Shown piece by piece: positions 25,813 to 34,632 of a stretch of 39,718 bases of DNA. The position numbers and the translations under genes were made by a program. The notes beneath the pieces were generated by a model. The model was given only the letters and a program-made list of their open reading frames with translations, searched no databases and was not told the origin of the DNA. The number at the start of each line of letters is the position of its first letter. Position 1 is the first letter of the stretch. Origin of the DNA: DATAPE01 sp034667545. GTDB lineage: Bacteria; Actinomycetota; CADDZG01; WHSQ01. The stretch spans positions 1 through 39,718 of the forward strand of contig JAXDJR010000054.1 of the NCBI GenBank assembly GCA_034667545.1, read 5' to 3'.

Positions 25813-26664
25813 CTAGCTCCGCCGAGTGGAATGCCTGAGTCTCGCGATGACGTCTTCGTTCCATTCGTGCGCTCGGATCAGGCGGTAACGCTCTCTTGCC
25901 ACGCGCATGTAGCCCTCCGCGCTCGTTCCGCCTCCGATGAGATCCGCTTCCCGCAGCATCTCTACAACGGGCTCGAACTCGTCGACGAACCAACGGCGGG
26001 CGATCTCGCCGCGATCGATGAAGCGACCGGCCTCTTGTATCAAACGGAATCCCCAGGCTTCGACATTCTCCGCAAGCTCTGCATAGCTCCAGGGGTCGGC
26101 GACCTCGATCCGTTCCGCCATCTCGGGCGGCAGGGGCACGCGTAGACGAAAGATACGTTCGTAGTCCTTGGCCACGAGATCGCTGGTGTGCTCCAGGCCC
26201 TTGAGAGGGAACCGGGTCTTGATCTCGGTGACATGGGCTTCGATGACGTCGTAACCAAGCGCCGCCGTTACCGACACACGGTGGTGTCCGTCACGCACGA
26301 AATGCAGGTCGCCCACGCGGTAGACATCTATCGGTGGCATGGACTCTCCGCGACGCTGCGCCTCATCGATCTTCTCCCAGCGCGACCGCGCCCGGTTGGA
26401 GGTTGGCCGGAAGCGGCGATCGAAGTCACGGGTTCGATCGAAGCTACCGACTATCGAGTCGATCGGGATCGTGTGCACGCCCAGGTAGGTCTCTGCCTGG
26501 ATCCCCCCCAACGTATGGACGACGTCCTCGAACGGCAGCATCACCTCTATGTCGTCGGCTTGGCGGCGAAGCCACCGGGCGAGCCGGCTGACTACTTGTT
26601 TTCGGCGCGCACGCTGGAAGTCATCTGCGGCGTCCACGGCTGGGAGGCCCGTATCTCTGCGCAT
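25813..26664 (-). CDS. ParB/Srx-like nuclease-fold protein
   Basis: With ATG 26664 the product is 283 residues. A frame open to 26817 would overlap the HAD gene by 113 bp and was not used. Residues 111-134 hold PIDVYRVGDLHFVRDGHHRVSV (shown by its core VRDGHHRVS), the C-motif of ParB/Srx-type domains, which bind nucleotides. N-terminal residues 15-60 are helical and Arg-rich. The C-terminal half (EIADPWSYAELAENVEAWGF-like, about 195-230) is not recognised. No ParA or parS site is near, so chromosome partition is unlikely. It closes the GS-amidotransferase-HAD gene row, 40 bp after the HAD stop. Confidence 0.8.
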   Translation of the reverse strand: MRRDTGLPAVDAADDFQRARRKQVVSRLARWLRRQADDIEVMLPFEDVVHTLGGIQAETYLGVHTIPIDSIVGSFDRTRDFDRRFRPTSNRARSRWEKIDEAQRRGESMPPIDVYRVGDLHFVRDGHHRVSVTAALGYDVIEAHVTEIKTRFPLKGLEHTSDLVAKDYERIFRLRVPLPPEMAERIEVADPWSYAELAENVEAWGFRLIQEAGRFIDRGEIARRWFVDEFEPVVEMLREADLIGGGTSAEGYMRVARERYRLIRAHEWNEDVIARLRHSTRRS

Positions 26665-26704
26665 GTCCGTGACCCTAACGGAGCTTCCGGTCCTGCCGCT
26701 TCGG

Positions 26705-27499
26705 CTAGACGCCGATGAGATCTGGTAGCTCGGCGATCGAGTCGATGACGGCATCGGGCTTTCGTTCGGCCCGTTCCAGGTGCTCAGGCCGGAAAGCTCC
26801 CGTGCGCACCAGCACACCGCGCAGCCCCGCAGCCTGCGCGCCGTTCACATCGCTGCGAACGTTGTCCCCCACCATCACCACCTGGCCGGCCGGGAGGCCC
26901 AGAGCATCGATGCCGGATCCGAAGAATGAGCGCGCTGGTTTGCCCACCAGCGTTGCCTCGACGCCGGCCGCCTCTTCGAGCCCGCGAACAAATGCCCCCG
27001 CGTCGAGCATCAGGCCCTCGTCTGTTTGCCAGTAGAAACCACGGTGCATCGCCAACAACGTCGCTCCGCTCATCAACATCTGGAAAGCGCGGTTGAGCAT
27101 CGCGTAGGTGAACCCCTCCTCGGCCCCCCCGATCACAACGACATCTGCATCGGTATCCACGATCGAGATGCCCTCGAAGTCCTCACTCAGGTTGCTTTTG
27201 GTGATCAGGAAACAATGTGCTCCGCGGTGGTGCTTACGAAGGAAATCGGCCGCTGCGGTGGCGGCCGTGAGCAATTCATCACTCTTCAGATCGAATCCGG
27301 CCTCCTGTACCCGTAAGAGAAGAGCGCGACGCGTCATCGACGTCGTGTTGGTCAGGACCTTGAACGGCAGACCCGCTCGGCGCAGAGCTGCGATCGCGTC
27401 GTTGGCCCCTTCTAGCGGCCGCCCCGACGTGGTCAGCACGCCGTCGAGGTCGAGAAGAACCCCCTTGACGCCGCTCACCGGCGGCACCGGGTGCCTCAC
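26705..27499 (-). CDS. HAD-superfamily phosphatase, subfamily IIA (NagD/LHPP-like)
   Basis: The 264-residue protein has the HAD motifs LLDLDGVLTTSG (nucleophile Asp17, acid Asp19), LTNTTS (motif II, about 50-55), VGKPARSFF (motif III Lys) and MVGDNVRSDVNGA (motif IV). The large cap between motifs II and III places it in subfamily IIA with NagD, LHPP and HDHD2. Such enzymes dephosphorylate small metabolites such as pyridoxal phosphate, UMP or phosphohistidine. The substrate here is unknown. The GTG start overlaps the PuuD-like stop (GTGA). A role in PLP or nucleotide turnover near polyamine genes is only a guess. Confidence 0.9.
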   Translation of the reverse strand: MRHPVPPVSGVKGVLLDLDGVLTTSGRPLEGANDAIAALRRAGLPFKVLTNTTSMTRRALLLRVQEAGFDLKSDELLTAATAAADFLRKHHRGAHCFLITKSNLSEDFEGISIVDTDADVVVIGGAEEGFTYAMLNRAFQMLMSGATLLAMHRGFYWQTDEGLMLDAGAFVRGLEEAAGVEATLVGKPARSFFGSGIDALGLPAGQVVMVGDNVRSDVNGAQAAGLRGVLVRTGAFRPEHLERAERKPDAVIDSIAELPDLIGV

Positions 27500-28218
27500 A
27501 CCATCGTTCTGCGCGCGGCCGCGACCAGGCCTTCGAACAGCTTCCTGTCCTCACCTTCTTCTGGATGCCACAAGACGCCGACCGCAAAGCTCCGGTCCGG
27601 GTCTTCGATGCCCTCCACGGTGTGGTCCTCCGCCCAGGCCACCTCGCGCAGACCCTTGCCGACCGATGCGATCCCTTGGTGGTGATGAGAGCGAACGGAC
27701 CCACGGTCTCCGACGAGCTCTCCTACCCGGCTATCTCGCATAATGCTGACGTCGTGCTCCGCGAACTGACCGGCAGTTTGTCGATGGGTGTCGTTCCCCG
27801 TGACGTCGGGCAGGTGCTGAATCAGGTCGCCGCCGCGGGCCACGTTGAAAAGCTGCATCCCCCGGCAGACTGCAAGCACCGGTAGGTCCCGGCGCAGCGC
27901 GGCCTCGAGCAGCAGCATCTCGGCAGAGTCTCTGTCGGGCCGCAGGGCCTGCGTATCTGCATGCTCTGGGGCGCCGTAAAGCGCAGGATCGATGTCGGCT
28001 CCCCCCGAGAGCAGCAGTCCATCCAGGACGTCGAGCGTTTCCTCCACCGCGCTGTCCGAAGGTGGCAGGAGCATCGCCCGGCCCCCGGCGTGCTCGATAG
28101 CCCGCACGTAGGAGAGCGGGACCAGCGCGGCGGGAACCGACCACGGCCCCCACGCCGCCTGCTCGACATAGCAGGTGATACCTATCAAGGGCCTTCGGGC
28201 GGCGCCTTGGTGTGTCAT
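27496..28218 (-). CDS. Gamma-glutamyl-gamma-aminobutyrate hydrolase-like class I amidotransferase (PuuD-like)
   Basis: ATG 28218 overlaps the preceding gene's stop (ATGA). This gives 240 residues starting RRPLIGITCYVEQAAWG, the typical peptidase C26 beginning. The class I glutamine amidotransferase triad is visible: Cys118 in VLAVCRGMQLFNV, His218 and Glu220 in LWHPEE. SHHHQGI is another PuuD-family feature. PuuD releases glutamate from gamma-glutamyl-GABA at the end of the gamma-glutamylated putrescine route. The neighbouring GS-like ligase and aldehyde dehydrogenase make that role likely here. Confidence 0.9.
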   Translation of the reverse strand: MTHQGAARRPLIGITCYVEQAAWGPWSVPAALVPLSYVRAIEHAGGRAMLLPPSDSAVEETLDVLDGLLLSGGADIDPALYGAPEHADTQALRPDRDSAEMLLLEAALRRDLPVLAVCRGMQLFNVARGGDLIQHLPDVTGNDTHRQTAGQFAEHDVSIMRDSRVGELVGDRGSVRSHHHQGIASVGKGLREVAWAEDHTVEGIEDPDRSFAVGVLWHPEEGEDRKLFEGLVAAARRTMV

Positions 28219-28928
28219 GGGTTCACGGATCCGACCAACTCCGCCCAGCGACGGAACGCGGCCCGGCCCGCTTTCTGTTGGGCCGGGAGCTTGGCCCGCG
28301 CCTCCGCCAGAAGCTCCCCGCCCGACCAACCCCAGTGATCGCGCAGCCGTTCCGCCGGCGTGGCTTCGATCCAGGCAGCCACGTCCTCCTCGGTCACTTC
28401 GAAGTGGAACTGCGTTCCGTAAAGACCGGCGCCCGAGCGGAACGCCTGATGGAACCCGCCGCCTGAGAGAAGCAAGGTGGCAGCCGGCGGCAAAGAGAAC
28501 GTGTCCTCGTGCCATTGGAATACCGCGACCTCCTCGGCAAACCCCGCGAGAATGGGGTCGGCTCTTCCTTCGGTTGTCGCATCGAGTGCTCCGAAGCCAA
28601 GCTCTACGCGCGGCGAGCGCCGCACCGACCCACCCAGAACCATCGCCAGGATCTGCGCGCCGAGGCAGATGCCGAGCACCGGCACTTCGTGCTCGATCGC
28701 GGCTTCAGTGAACCCGTGCACGCTCCTGAGGAAGGGGTAGTTTTCGAGATCCTCAGCGTTCATTTCTCCGCCGAGCAGAAGCAGACCGGCGATCTCATCC
28801 GGCTTCGGCCAGTGTGTGTCCTCCCACGCGCGCATCATCTGCAGCGGGATCCCTGACTCATCGAACACCCCGCTTGCGATACCTGGCGTCACCGAGGGCT
28901 CATGACTCACGCAGAGGATGGGTCTCAA
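28215..28928 (-). CDS. Second class I glutamine amidotransferase (GMP-synthase-like GATase)
   Basis: This 237-residue protein starts at TTG 28928, 4 bp after the GS-like stop, and reads RPILCVSHEPSVTPG. The triad is complete: Cys88 in VLGICLGAQILA, His175 and Glu177 in YGTQFHFEVTEED. The family (GuaA_N/YfeJ-like) includes stand-alone amidotransferases and gamma-glutamyl hydrolases. Finding it fused in one transcript with a PuuD-like enzyme suggests that a second gamma-glutamyl amide is hydrolysed, or that it supplies ammonia to a partner. Which applies is not visible. Confidence 0.9.
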   Translation of the reverse strand: MRPILCVSHEPSVTPGIASGVFDESGIPLQMMRAWEDTHWPKPDEIAGLLLLGGEMNAEDLENYPFLRSVHGFTEAAIEHEVPVLGICLGAQILAMVLGGSVRRSPRVELGFGALDATTEGRADPILAGFAEEVAVFQWHEDTFSLPPAATLLLSGGGFHQAFRSGAGLYGTQFHFEVTEEDVAAWIEATPAERLRDHWGWSGGELLAEARAKLPAQQKAGRAAFRRWAELVGSVNP

Positions 28929-28932
28929 ACGA

Positions 28933-30330
28933 TCACACGCGTTCGAAGTAGCGAAGCAGCTCCCAATCCGTCACCGTCGTGTTGTCGAAAGTGATCTGCT
29001 CTTGCCGGGCGGTATTTAAGAGATGCTCGAATACGAAGTCGCCGAACGCCTCGCGGGCCACTTCGCTGCGTTCGAACTCGGCGATCGCCTCGTGAAGCGA
29101 TGTCGGCACTCGCGGGATGTCGGTAGCCTCGTAGGCGTTGCCCTGAAAGATTTCTGGAGGCTCGATCTTGTTGTCTAACCCGTGCAGACCTCCGGCGATC
29201 GTTGCGGCGAACGCGAGGTAAGGGTTGGCGTCCGCTCCCGGTATGCGGGACTCGATACGGAAGGACTCCTCTTCGCCTACCAAGCGGAAACCGCAAGTCC
29301 TGTTGTCCTTACCGAGGGCGATCGCGGTGGGCGCCCACGAAGCTGCCTGGTAACGCTTGTAAGAGTTGACACACGGAGCGAACATCCACGCCATCTCGCG
29401 CGCTGTGTCCATCAATCCCCCCACGTACCCACGGAACGTTTCCGAAAGGTGATCGGAGGCATCTTCATCCCACATCAGCGAGTTCTTGCCGTCTTCGTCC
29501 CACAGGCTCGAGTGCAGATGACAGGAGGAGCCCGCTTCATCCATCGACCACTTGGCCATGAAGGTTGCCGAGACACCGTTGAGCGCACAGATCTCTTTGA
29601 CGCCGTTCTTGTAGATCGAGTGCCTGTCGGCGGTTTCGACCGGATCTGCATAGACAACATTGATCTCGTGCTGCCCACGTCCGAACTCGCCCTTGGAGAA
29701 CTCGATTGGGATCCGCGCCGCGTTCATCCCGTTGCGGATCTGACGGATGATCCACTCATCCTTGGTCGTTTGCAAGATGTGGTAATCCTGGATGTATTGG
29801 GAGTGCGGTCTCATGTCGCGATATCCCCGTATGTGAGCCTCATCGAAGGGGTCTTTGAAGAGATAGAACTCGATCTCCGATGCAGCCTTTAGCGTGTAGC
29901 CCTTCTGCTTCGCGCGTTCGACCTGGGCCTTGAGGATCTGCCGGGGAGCCACCTCGACGGGGGTGTCACCATGCTCGGGATAGATGTCGCAGATGACCAA
30001 TGCCGTTTTCTCCAGCCACGGGATCACTCGCAGCGTGGGCAGGTCGGGAACCATCCTGAAATCCCCGTAACCGGTGTCCCAGTTCGCATAGCTGTAACCC
30101 GGAACAGGCTCCATCTCCATATCTACCGCCAGCAAGTACAGGCACGCATGGAGGCCCTCTTTGCCGAGGACATCGTCCAGGAAGTAGTCGCCCGTCACTC
30201 GCTTGCCCATGAAGCGGCCTTGCAGATCGGGGAAGACGCACAGGATGGTGTCGATGTCTCCGTCCCGGATCATGCTCTCCACAGCACCAACATCAAGGTC
30301 TGCCGGCAAGTCACCACCCCCTGGTTTCAC
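28933..30330 (-). CDS. Glutamine synthetase-family ligase (gamma-glutamylpolyamine synthetase-like, PuuA/GlnA3-like)
   Basis: The 465-residue protein has the GS beta-grasp N-domain and catalytic barrel: EIEFYLF (metal site Glu), GQHEINVVYADP, SSCHLHSSLWDED (HxHxS-like), SYKRYQAASWAPTAIALGKDNRTC (core APTAIALGKDNR) and FRIESRIPGADANPYL. It is close to the type I/III-like GS-family PuuA and GlnA3 enzymes, which couple glutamate to putrescine or spermine at ATP cost. The second active-site pattern differs from GlnA by lacking the NSYKRL form (NSYKRY here). The GTG start at 30330 has a weak ribosome site. A TTG at 30309 with AGGGGG 9 bases upstream is an alternative. It heads the minus-strand gene row. 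Confidence 0.9.
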   Translation of the reverse strand: MKPGGGDLPADLDVGAVESMIRDGDIDTILCVFPDLQGRFMGKRVTGDYFLDDVLGKEGLHACLYLLAVDMEMEPVPGYSYANWDTGYGDFRMVPDLPTLRVIPWLEKTALVICDIYPEHGDTPVEVAPRQILKAQVERAKQKGYTLKAASEIEFYLFKDPFDEAHIRGYRDMRPHSQYIQDYHILQTTKDEWIIRQIRNGMNAARIPIEFSKGEFGRGQHEINVVYADPVETADRHSIYKNGVKEICALNGVSATFMAKWSMDEAGSSCHLHSSLWDEDGKNSLMWDEDASDHLSETFRGYVGGLMDTAREMAWMFAPCVNSYKRYQAASWAPTAIALGKDNRTCGFRLVGEEESFRIESRIPGADANPYLAFAATIAGGLHGLDNKIEPPEIFQGNAYEATDIPRVPTSLHEAIAEFERSEVAREAFGDFVFEHLLNTARQEQITFDNTTVTDWELLRYFERV

Positions 30331-30428
30331 CGCGAACGCCTAGGGCCGCCCACGGCGAGTGCTCGAACTGATGTCGGTTACGTTACATTGCGCGTTTCCA
30401 CCCGCGCCAGAGTCTGGGAGGAGTCCGG

Positions 30429-31778
30429 TTGCTCGTCCTCAACCCCGCAACGGAAGAGGTGATCACAGAGCTCCCTGCGCCCGACGCCGCCGAGATGGAT
30501 CGAGCGGTAGAAAAGGCCAAACACGCCTTTCCGGCGTGGGCAAAGGTCTCGGTGGCGGACAGGGCCAGGCTTCTGAGGCGCCTTGCAGAAAAGATCGAGG
30601 ACCACGGCGACGAGCTCGCCGATCTGGAAACGCGCAATGTCGGCAAACCGATCTCGGACTCTCGGGGCGAGGTCGCGATGGTCGCCCAGGTCTTCCATTT
30701 CTACGCGGGGGCCGTGGACAAGCACTATGGGGAATCGATCCCGGTCGCCGGCGGGATCGACCTGACCTTCCGAGAGCCGCTGGGGGTCGTCGGGCTGATC
30801 ACGCCCTGGAATTTCCCTTTGAACATCGCCAGCTGGAAAGTCGCTCCCGCCCTCGCGTGCGGCAACACCGTGGTCCTCAAGCCGGCGGAGCTGACCCCGC
30901 TTACGTCACTTCGGCTGGCCGAGCTGGCAGTGGAAGCAGGCATCCCCCAAGGCGTCGTCAACGTCGTCGCCGGCAAGGGCAGCGTTGTCGGCCAACGGCT
31001 GCTCGAGCACCCGGATGTCGCAAAGATCGCCTTCACCGGCTCGACCGAGGTCGGCAGACGCGTGATGGAAACCGCTGCCGGCACCATCAAAAGAGTGACG
31101 CTCGAGCTGGGAGGCAAATCGGCGAACGTCATTTTCGAGGACGCCGACCTGGAACTGGCAGCAGCCTCGGCCCCCTACGCAGTGTTCGGCAACGCAGGGC
31201 AAGATTGCTGCGCACGCAGCCGCATCTTGGTGCAGCAAAATGTCTTCGATAGATTCCTCGAGTTGCTCATCGACAAGACCCGAAACCTCAACGTCGGTGA
31301 CCCCGCCGATCCCGGCACCGAGATGGGGCCGCTCATCTCTGCCGACCACCGCGAAAAGGTGGCCTCCTTCGTCGATGGGGATGTGGCCTACCAAGGCCCG
31401 GAGCGCAGCGGGGCCGGCTTCTGGTTCCCGCCGACGGTCCTTGCGCCGGTCTCCAACGATTCTCGCCAAGCGCGCGAAGAGATCTTCGGGCCCGTAGCGA
31501 CGGTTATCCCGTTCACCGACGAAGAAGATGGGATCCGTATCGCAAACGACTCCCCGTACGGCCTGTCAGGATCCATCTGGACCCGGGATGGGGGCCGGGC
31601 CATGCGGGCCGCTCGTGGGATCGGGGCAGGCGTCCTCTCTATCAATTCGAACACCTCGGTCCGGGTCCAAACTCCGTTTGGCGGTTTCAAGCAATCGGGT
31701 TTCGGACGGGAGTTGGGGATGCACGCACTGTCGTCCTACAGCGAGATAAAGAACGTCTACATGGCCACGGAGGCATAG
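30429..31778 (+). CDS. NAD(P)-dependent aldehyde dehydrogenase (PuuC-like)
   Basis: A TTG start at 30429 is well supported by GGGAGGAG about 6 bases upstream. The 449-residue enzyme shows PWNFP (126-130), KPAELTP cofactor site (Lys151), FTGSTEVGRRVM, ELGGKSANVIF with general base Glu227, and NAGQDCCARSR with catalytic Cys260. It is slightly shorter at the N-terminus than usual (about 480-500). In the Puu route it would oxidise gamma-glutamyl-gamma-aminobutyraldehyde. The family is broad, so this rests on context. It is first in an ALDH-SDR pair and divergent from the GS-like gene, 98 bp away. Confidence 0.9.
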   Translation: MLVLNPATEEVITELPAPDAAEMDRAVEKAKHAFPAWAKVSVADRARLLRRLAEKIEDHGDELADLETRNVGKPISDSRGEVAMVAQVFHFYAGAVDKHYGESIPVAGGIDLTFREPLGVVGLITPWNFPLNIASWKVAPALACGNTVVLKPAELTPLTSLRLAELAVEAGIPQGVVNVVAGKGSVVGQRLLEHPDVAKIAFTGSTEVGRRVMETAAGTIKRVTLELGGKSANVIFEDADLELAAASAPYAVFGNAGQDCCARSRILVQQNVFDRFLELLIDKTRNLNVGDPADPGTEMGPLISADHREKVASFVDGDVAYQGPERSGAGFWFPPTVLAPVSNDSRQAREEIFGPVATVIPFTDEEDGIRIANDSPYGLSGSIWTRDGGRAMRAARGIGAGVLSINSNTSVRVQTPFGGFKQSGFGRELGMHALSSYSEIKNVYMATEA

Positions 31779-32552
31779 GTGGGCCGATTGGATGGGAAGG
31801 TCTGCGTCATCACCGGCGCCGGCGGAGGGATCGGCCGGGAGGCAGCCATTCTCTTCTCCGAGGAAGGGGCAAGGATCTGCATCGCGGACGTCAATAAAGA
31901 GGGGGGCCGGGAGAGTGCCGCCGCGTGCGGCGACGCGTTCTTCTTCAAAGTTGACGTCACCGACGAAGCCAGCGTGAAAGAGATGTACAGGTCGACGGCT
32001 GAGCATTTCGGAGGCGTCGACGTCCTCTACAACAACGCCGGCATCATGCCCGCCGACGACGCCTCGATCCTCGACACCGAGCTCGACGCGTGGCAGCGCG
32101 TGCAGAACGTGAACACCAAAGGTGTCTATCTGTGCTGTAAGTCGGGGATCCCTCATCTCCTCGAGCGTGGAGGTGGGTCGATCATCAACGTCGCCTCCTT
32201 TGTAGCTCTCGTAGGCGCGGCGACCTCTCAGATCTCCTATACGGCCTCAAAGGGAGCCGTGCTTGCCATGAGCCGGGAGCTCGCAGTCGAGTTCGCACGG
32301 CGCAACATCAGGGTCAACGCTCTGTGCCCCGGCCCTGTTGAGACTCCTCTGCTTATGCGCTTATTCGAGTCCAGCCCTGGCGCCATGGACCGCCGCCTGG
32401 TTCACGTTCCCATGGGGCGCTTCGCCCAGGCCAGGGAGATCGCCCAGGGGGCGCTTTTTCTCGCGAGTGACGACTCCTCCTACGTCACCGGCTCGACATT
32501 TCTGGTGGACGGCGGCCTCACGGCGTCCTATGTCACGCCTGAGCCCGCCTAG
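31779..32552 (+). CDS. Short-chain dehydrogenase/reductase (SDR)
   Basis: GTG 31779 directly follows the ALDH stop, with GGAGG about 6 bases upstream in the ALDH end. The 257-residue protein is a classical SDR: TGAGGGIGREAA for the nucleotide (12-23), acidic DVNKEG after strand 2 (NAD preference likely), NNAGIM (about 85-90), catalytic S/YxxxK as YTASKGA (about 153-159), and PGPVETPLL. The ALDH-SDR operon suggests interconversion of an alcohol or keto group beside aldehyde oxidation. The substrate is unknown. Confidence 0.9.
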   Translation: MGRLDGKVCVITGAGGGIGREAAILFSEEGARICIADVNKEGGRESAAACGDAFFFKVDVTDEASVKEMYRSTAEHFGGVDVLYNNAGIMPADDASILDTELDAWQRVQNVNTKGVYLCCKSGIPHLLERGGGSIINVASFVALVGAATSQISYTASKGAVLAMSRELAVEFARRNIRVNALCPGPVETPLLMRLFESSPGAMDRRLVHVPMGRFAQAREIAQGALFLASDDSSYVTGSTFLVDGGLTASYVTPEPA

Positions 32553-32583
32553 CCCTGGGGGTCCCTCGCTGCGTCTGGATTTA

Positions 32584-32604
32584 CCGCTTGCATGAGCGAA
32601 GCGG
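32584..32604. terminator. Weak hairpin after the SDR gene
   Basis: CCGCTT (32584-32589) pairs with AAGCGG (32599-32604), with two more pairs and a one-base bulge around the loop ATGA. It lies 32 bp after the SDR stop and 91 bp before the permease start. There is no T-run. Confidence 0.3.
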
Positions 32605-32694
32605 GCATCGCACAATGACCGCCAACATTGGCATTTCCCATATGGAGCGCGGCGATAAGCGGCGCGCGAGTGTTTCATCGGGGAGGGTGGGTCG

Positions 32695-34233
32695 ATGTCG
32701 GTTTCGAGCGGGGATCCGGTCGCGGCACGCAGAGGTGATGTTGATCGGCTGCACGAGCTCGGTTACGCGCAGGAACTGCTTCGTCAGATGGGTGGCTTCT
32801 CGAACTTTGCGGTTTCCTTCACGATCATCTCGATCCTGTCCGGATGTCTAACGCTCTACGCGTTCGGAATGAATACCGGGGGGCCGGTCGATATGACGAT
32901 CGGGTGGCCACTCGTCGGCATCATGGTCACCTTCGTGGGACTGTCGATGGCAGAGGTGTGCTCGAGCTTCCCCACCGCCGGAGGTTTGTACTACTGGTCG
33001 GCGAAGCTAGCCCGCAATAACGGTCCGGCGTGGAGCTGGTTCACCGGATGGTTCAACCTGATGGGTCAGGTCGGCGTGACGGCCGGCATCGACTTCGGCT
33101 TGGCGTTCTTCCTCACCGCCTTTTTGAATCTCCTATTCAATTTCCCGACAAGCCCGGGCTGGGTCATCCTGGTTTATGCCATCGTTCTTTTCGCCCACGG
33201 CTTGCTGAACACCTTTGGCGTGCGGTTGGTGGCCCTGCTCAACGACGTGAGCGTGTGGTGGCACATCGTCGGCGTGCTCTTCATCGTCGGCGTGCTCTGG
33301 ATCGTGCCGGACCATCATCAATCCATCTCGTTCGTATTCACAAAGTTCGTCAACAACACCGGCTGGGGATCGAAGGTCTATGTGTTCCTACTCGGACTCT
33401 TGTTGGCGCAGTACACCTTCACTGGTTACGACGCTTCGGCTCACATGACCGAAGAGACGCGCGATGCATCGGTTTCCGGGCCGTGGGGCATCGTTATGTC
33501 CATCGTGGTCTCTCTGATTGCGGGATGGATCCTTCTTATCGGAGTCACCTGGGCGATCCAGAACTACTCGGGTGAGCTCGGATCGGCCACCGGAGTGCCG
33601 CCGGCTCAGATCTTCATCGACGCCGCGGGCCGGCACCTTGGCGAGTTCCTTCTGTTCATCGTGGTGGTCGCCCAATTCTATTGCGGGATGTCATCGGTAA
33701 CTGCGAATTCACGCATGATCTACGCCTTCTCGCGCGACGGGGCGCTCCCTGGTTCCAGCTTCTGGCACAAGATCAACAAACGGACCCGGACGCCCACCAA
33801 CTCCATCTGGCTGGCAACAGTTGGCGCGTTCATCTTGGGGGTCCCATACCTGTGGAGCCCGGTGGCCTACTTCGCAGTGACCTCGATCGCGGTCATCGGC
33901 CTCTACATCGCCTACGCGATCCCCATCCTGCTCCGCCTCATCAACGCCGAAGCATTCGTCCGAGGGCCGTGGCATCTGGGCGCGTGGAGCAAGCCGATCG
34001 GATGGATAGCGGTTGCTTGGGTAGTTTTCATCTCGATCCTGTTCTGCCTTCCGCAGGTCTCACCCGTCACGGGCTCGACCTTCAATTACGCGGTCATCGC
34101 GGTGGCCGTAGTGCTGCTCGGCTCCGGAGGGTATTGGCTGCTCTCGGCGCACAAGTGGTTCACGGGACCCAAGGTGCAAGGGAGCGAAGAGGAGCTGGCC
34201 GCCATCGAGCGGGAGCTGGAAGGGATCGTTTAA
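32695..34233 (+). CDS. APC-superfamily amino acid/polyamine permease
   Basis: The 512-residue protein has about twelve membrane helices. The N-terminal region HELGYAQELLRQMGGFSNFAVSFTII (core ELGYAQELLRQMGGFSNF) is typical of the GABA/amino acid/choline permease branch of APC transporters (UGA4/BAT1-like), and TFTGYDASAHMTEET in the middle is its best-known motif. Members carry GABA, putrescine or other amino compounds by proton exchange. The ATG has GGGGAGGG 7 bases upstream. Placement after ALDH-SDR and near the PuuA/PuuD-like genes suggests uptake of polyamine or GABA-type substrate. A strong hairpin follows the stop. Confidence 0.92.
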   Translation: MSVSSGDPVAARRGDVDRLHELGYAQELLRQMGGFSNFAVSFTIISILSGCLTLYAFGMNTGGPVDMTIGWPLVGIMVTFVGLSMAEVCSSFPTAGGLYYWSAKLARNNGPAWSWFTGWFNLMGQVGVTAGIDFGLAFFLTAFLNLLFNFPTSPGWVILVYAIVLFAHGLLNTFGVRLVALLNDVSVWWHIVGVLFIVGVLWIVPDHHQSISFVFTKFVNNTGWGSKVYVFLLGLLLAQYTFTGYDASAHMTEETRDASVSGPWGIVMSIVVSLIAGWILLIGVTWAIQNYSGELGSATGVPPAQIFIDAAGRHLGEFLLFIVVVAQFYCGMSSVTANSRMIYAFSRDGALPGSSFWHKINKRTRTPTNSIWLATVGAFILGVPYLWSPVAYFAVTSIAVIGLYIAYAIPILLRLINAEAFVRGPWHLGAWSKPIGWIAVAWVVFISILFCLPQVSPVTGSTFNYAVIAVAVVLLGSGGYWLLSAHKWFTGPKVQGSEEELAAIERELEGIV

Positions 34234-34256
34234 CCAGACCTGACTGGCGGAGGAAC

Positions 34257-34286
34257 GGTGGCGGCACCGAAGTTGGTGCCGCCACC
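34257..34286. terminator. Perfect 12-bp hairpin after the permease gene
   Basis: GGTGGCGGCACC (34257-34268) pairs perfectly with GGTGCCGCCACC (34275-34286) around the loop GAAGTT, 24 bp after the permease stop. It separates two convergent genes. The T-run expected of a classical terminator is missing. Confidence 0.65.
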
Positions 34287-34323
34287 ACCCGGCGTCGTGC
34301 CACCCCCCATTTGAGAGATCTCC

Positions 34324-34632
34324 TTACGGTTTCGAAGCCATCCCAGACCTGGTGGTGGCATCGGAGGCGGAGTCACCCTGATGCAATGGGATGTTGGTGA
34401 TCTCCTCGATGCGGGCCTCTAGTCCGATCGCCATCGGGCTCCCGGCAGTACGCGTGCGCAGCGCTTGGGCTATGAGAAGACGCCCCCCGAGGAGTCCTGC
34501 TAAGCCGAGGACCCATTGCTGCGGAAGGCTCTGGATGCCGATGGGACCCAGGCCCCCGAAAGCCGCGACCACGAAGGCTGCGCCGATCAGCAAGACGACG
34601 ATGCCGAGGAGTTGCCCCGCAACAGCTTTCAT
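34324..34632 (-). CDS. Small membrane protein of unknown function
   Basis: ATG 34632 has AGGGGGA 7 bases upstream, giving 102 residues. A first helix (LLGIVVLLIGAAFVVAAF, about 8-25) and a second (WVLGLAGLLGGRLLIAQAL, about 39-57) span the membrane. A Gly/Pro turn and an acidic, Ser/Thr-rich tail follow. No family is recognised. It is convergent with the permease. Nothing links it firmly to the genes upstream (262 bp gap). Confidence 0.7.
   Translation of the reverse strand: MKAVAGQLLGIVVLLIGAAFVVAAFGGLGPIGIQSLPQQWVLGLAGLLGGRLLIAQALRTRTAGSPMAIGLEARIEEITNIPLHQGDSASDATTRSGMASKP

Noticed and set aside
26665..26817. Longer N-terminus for the ParB-like protein
   Set aside because: It would overlap the HAD gene by 113 bp and is Ser/Arg-rich shadow sequence.
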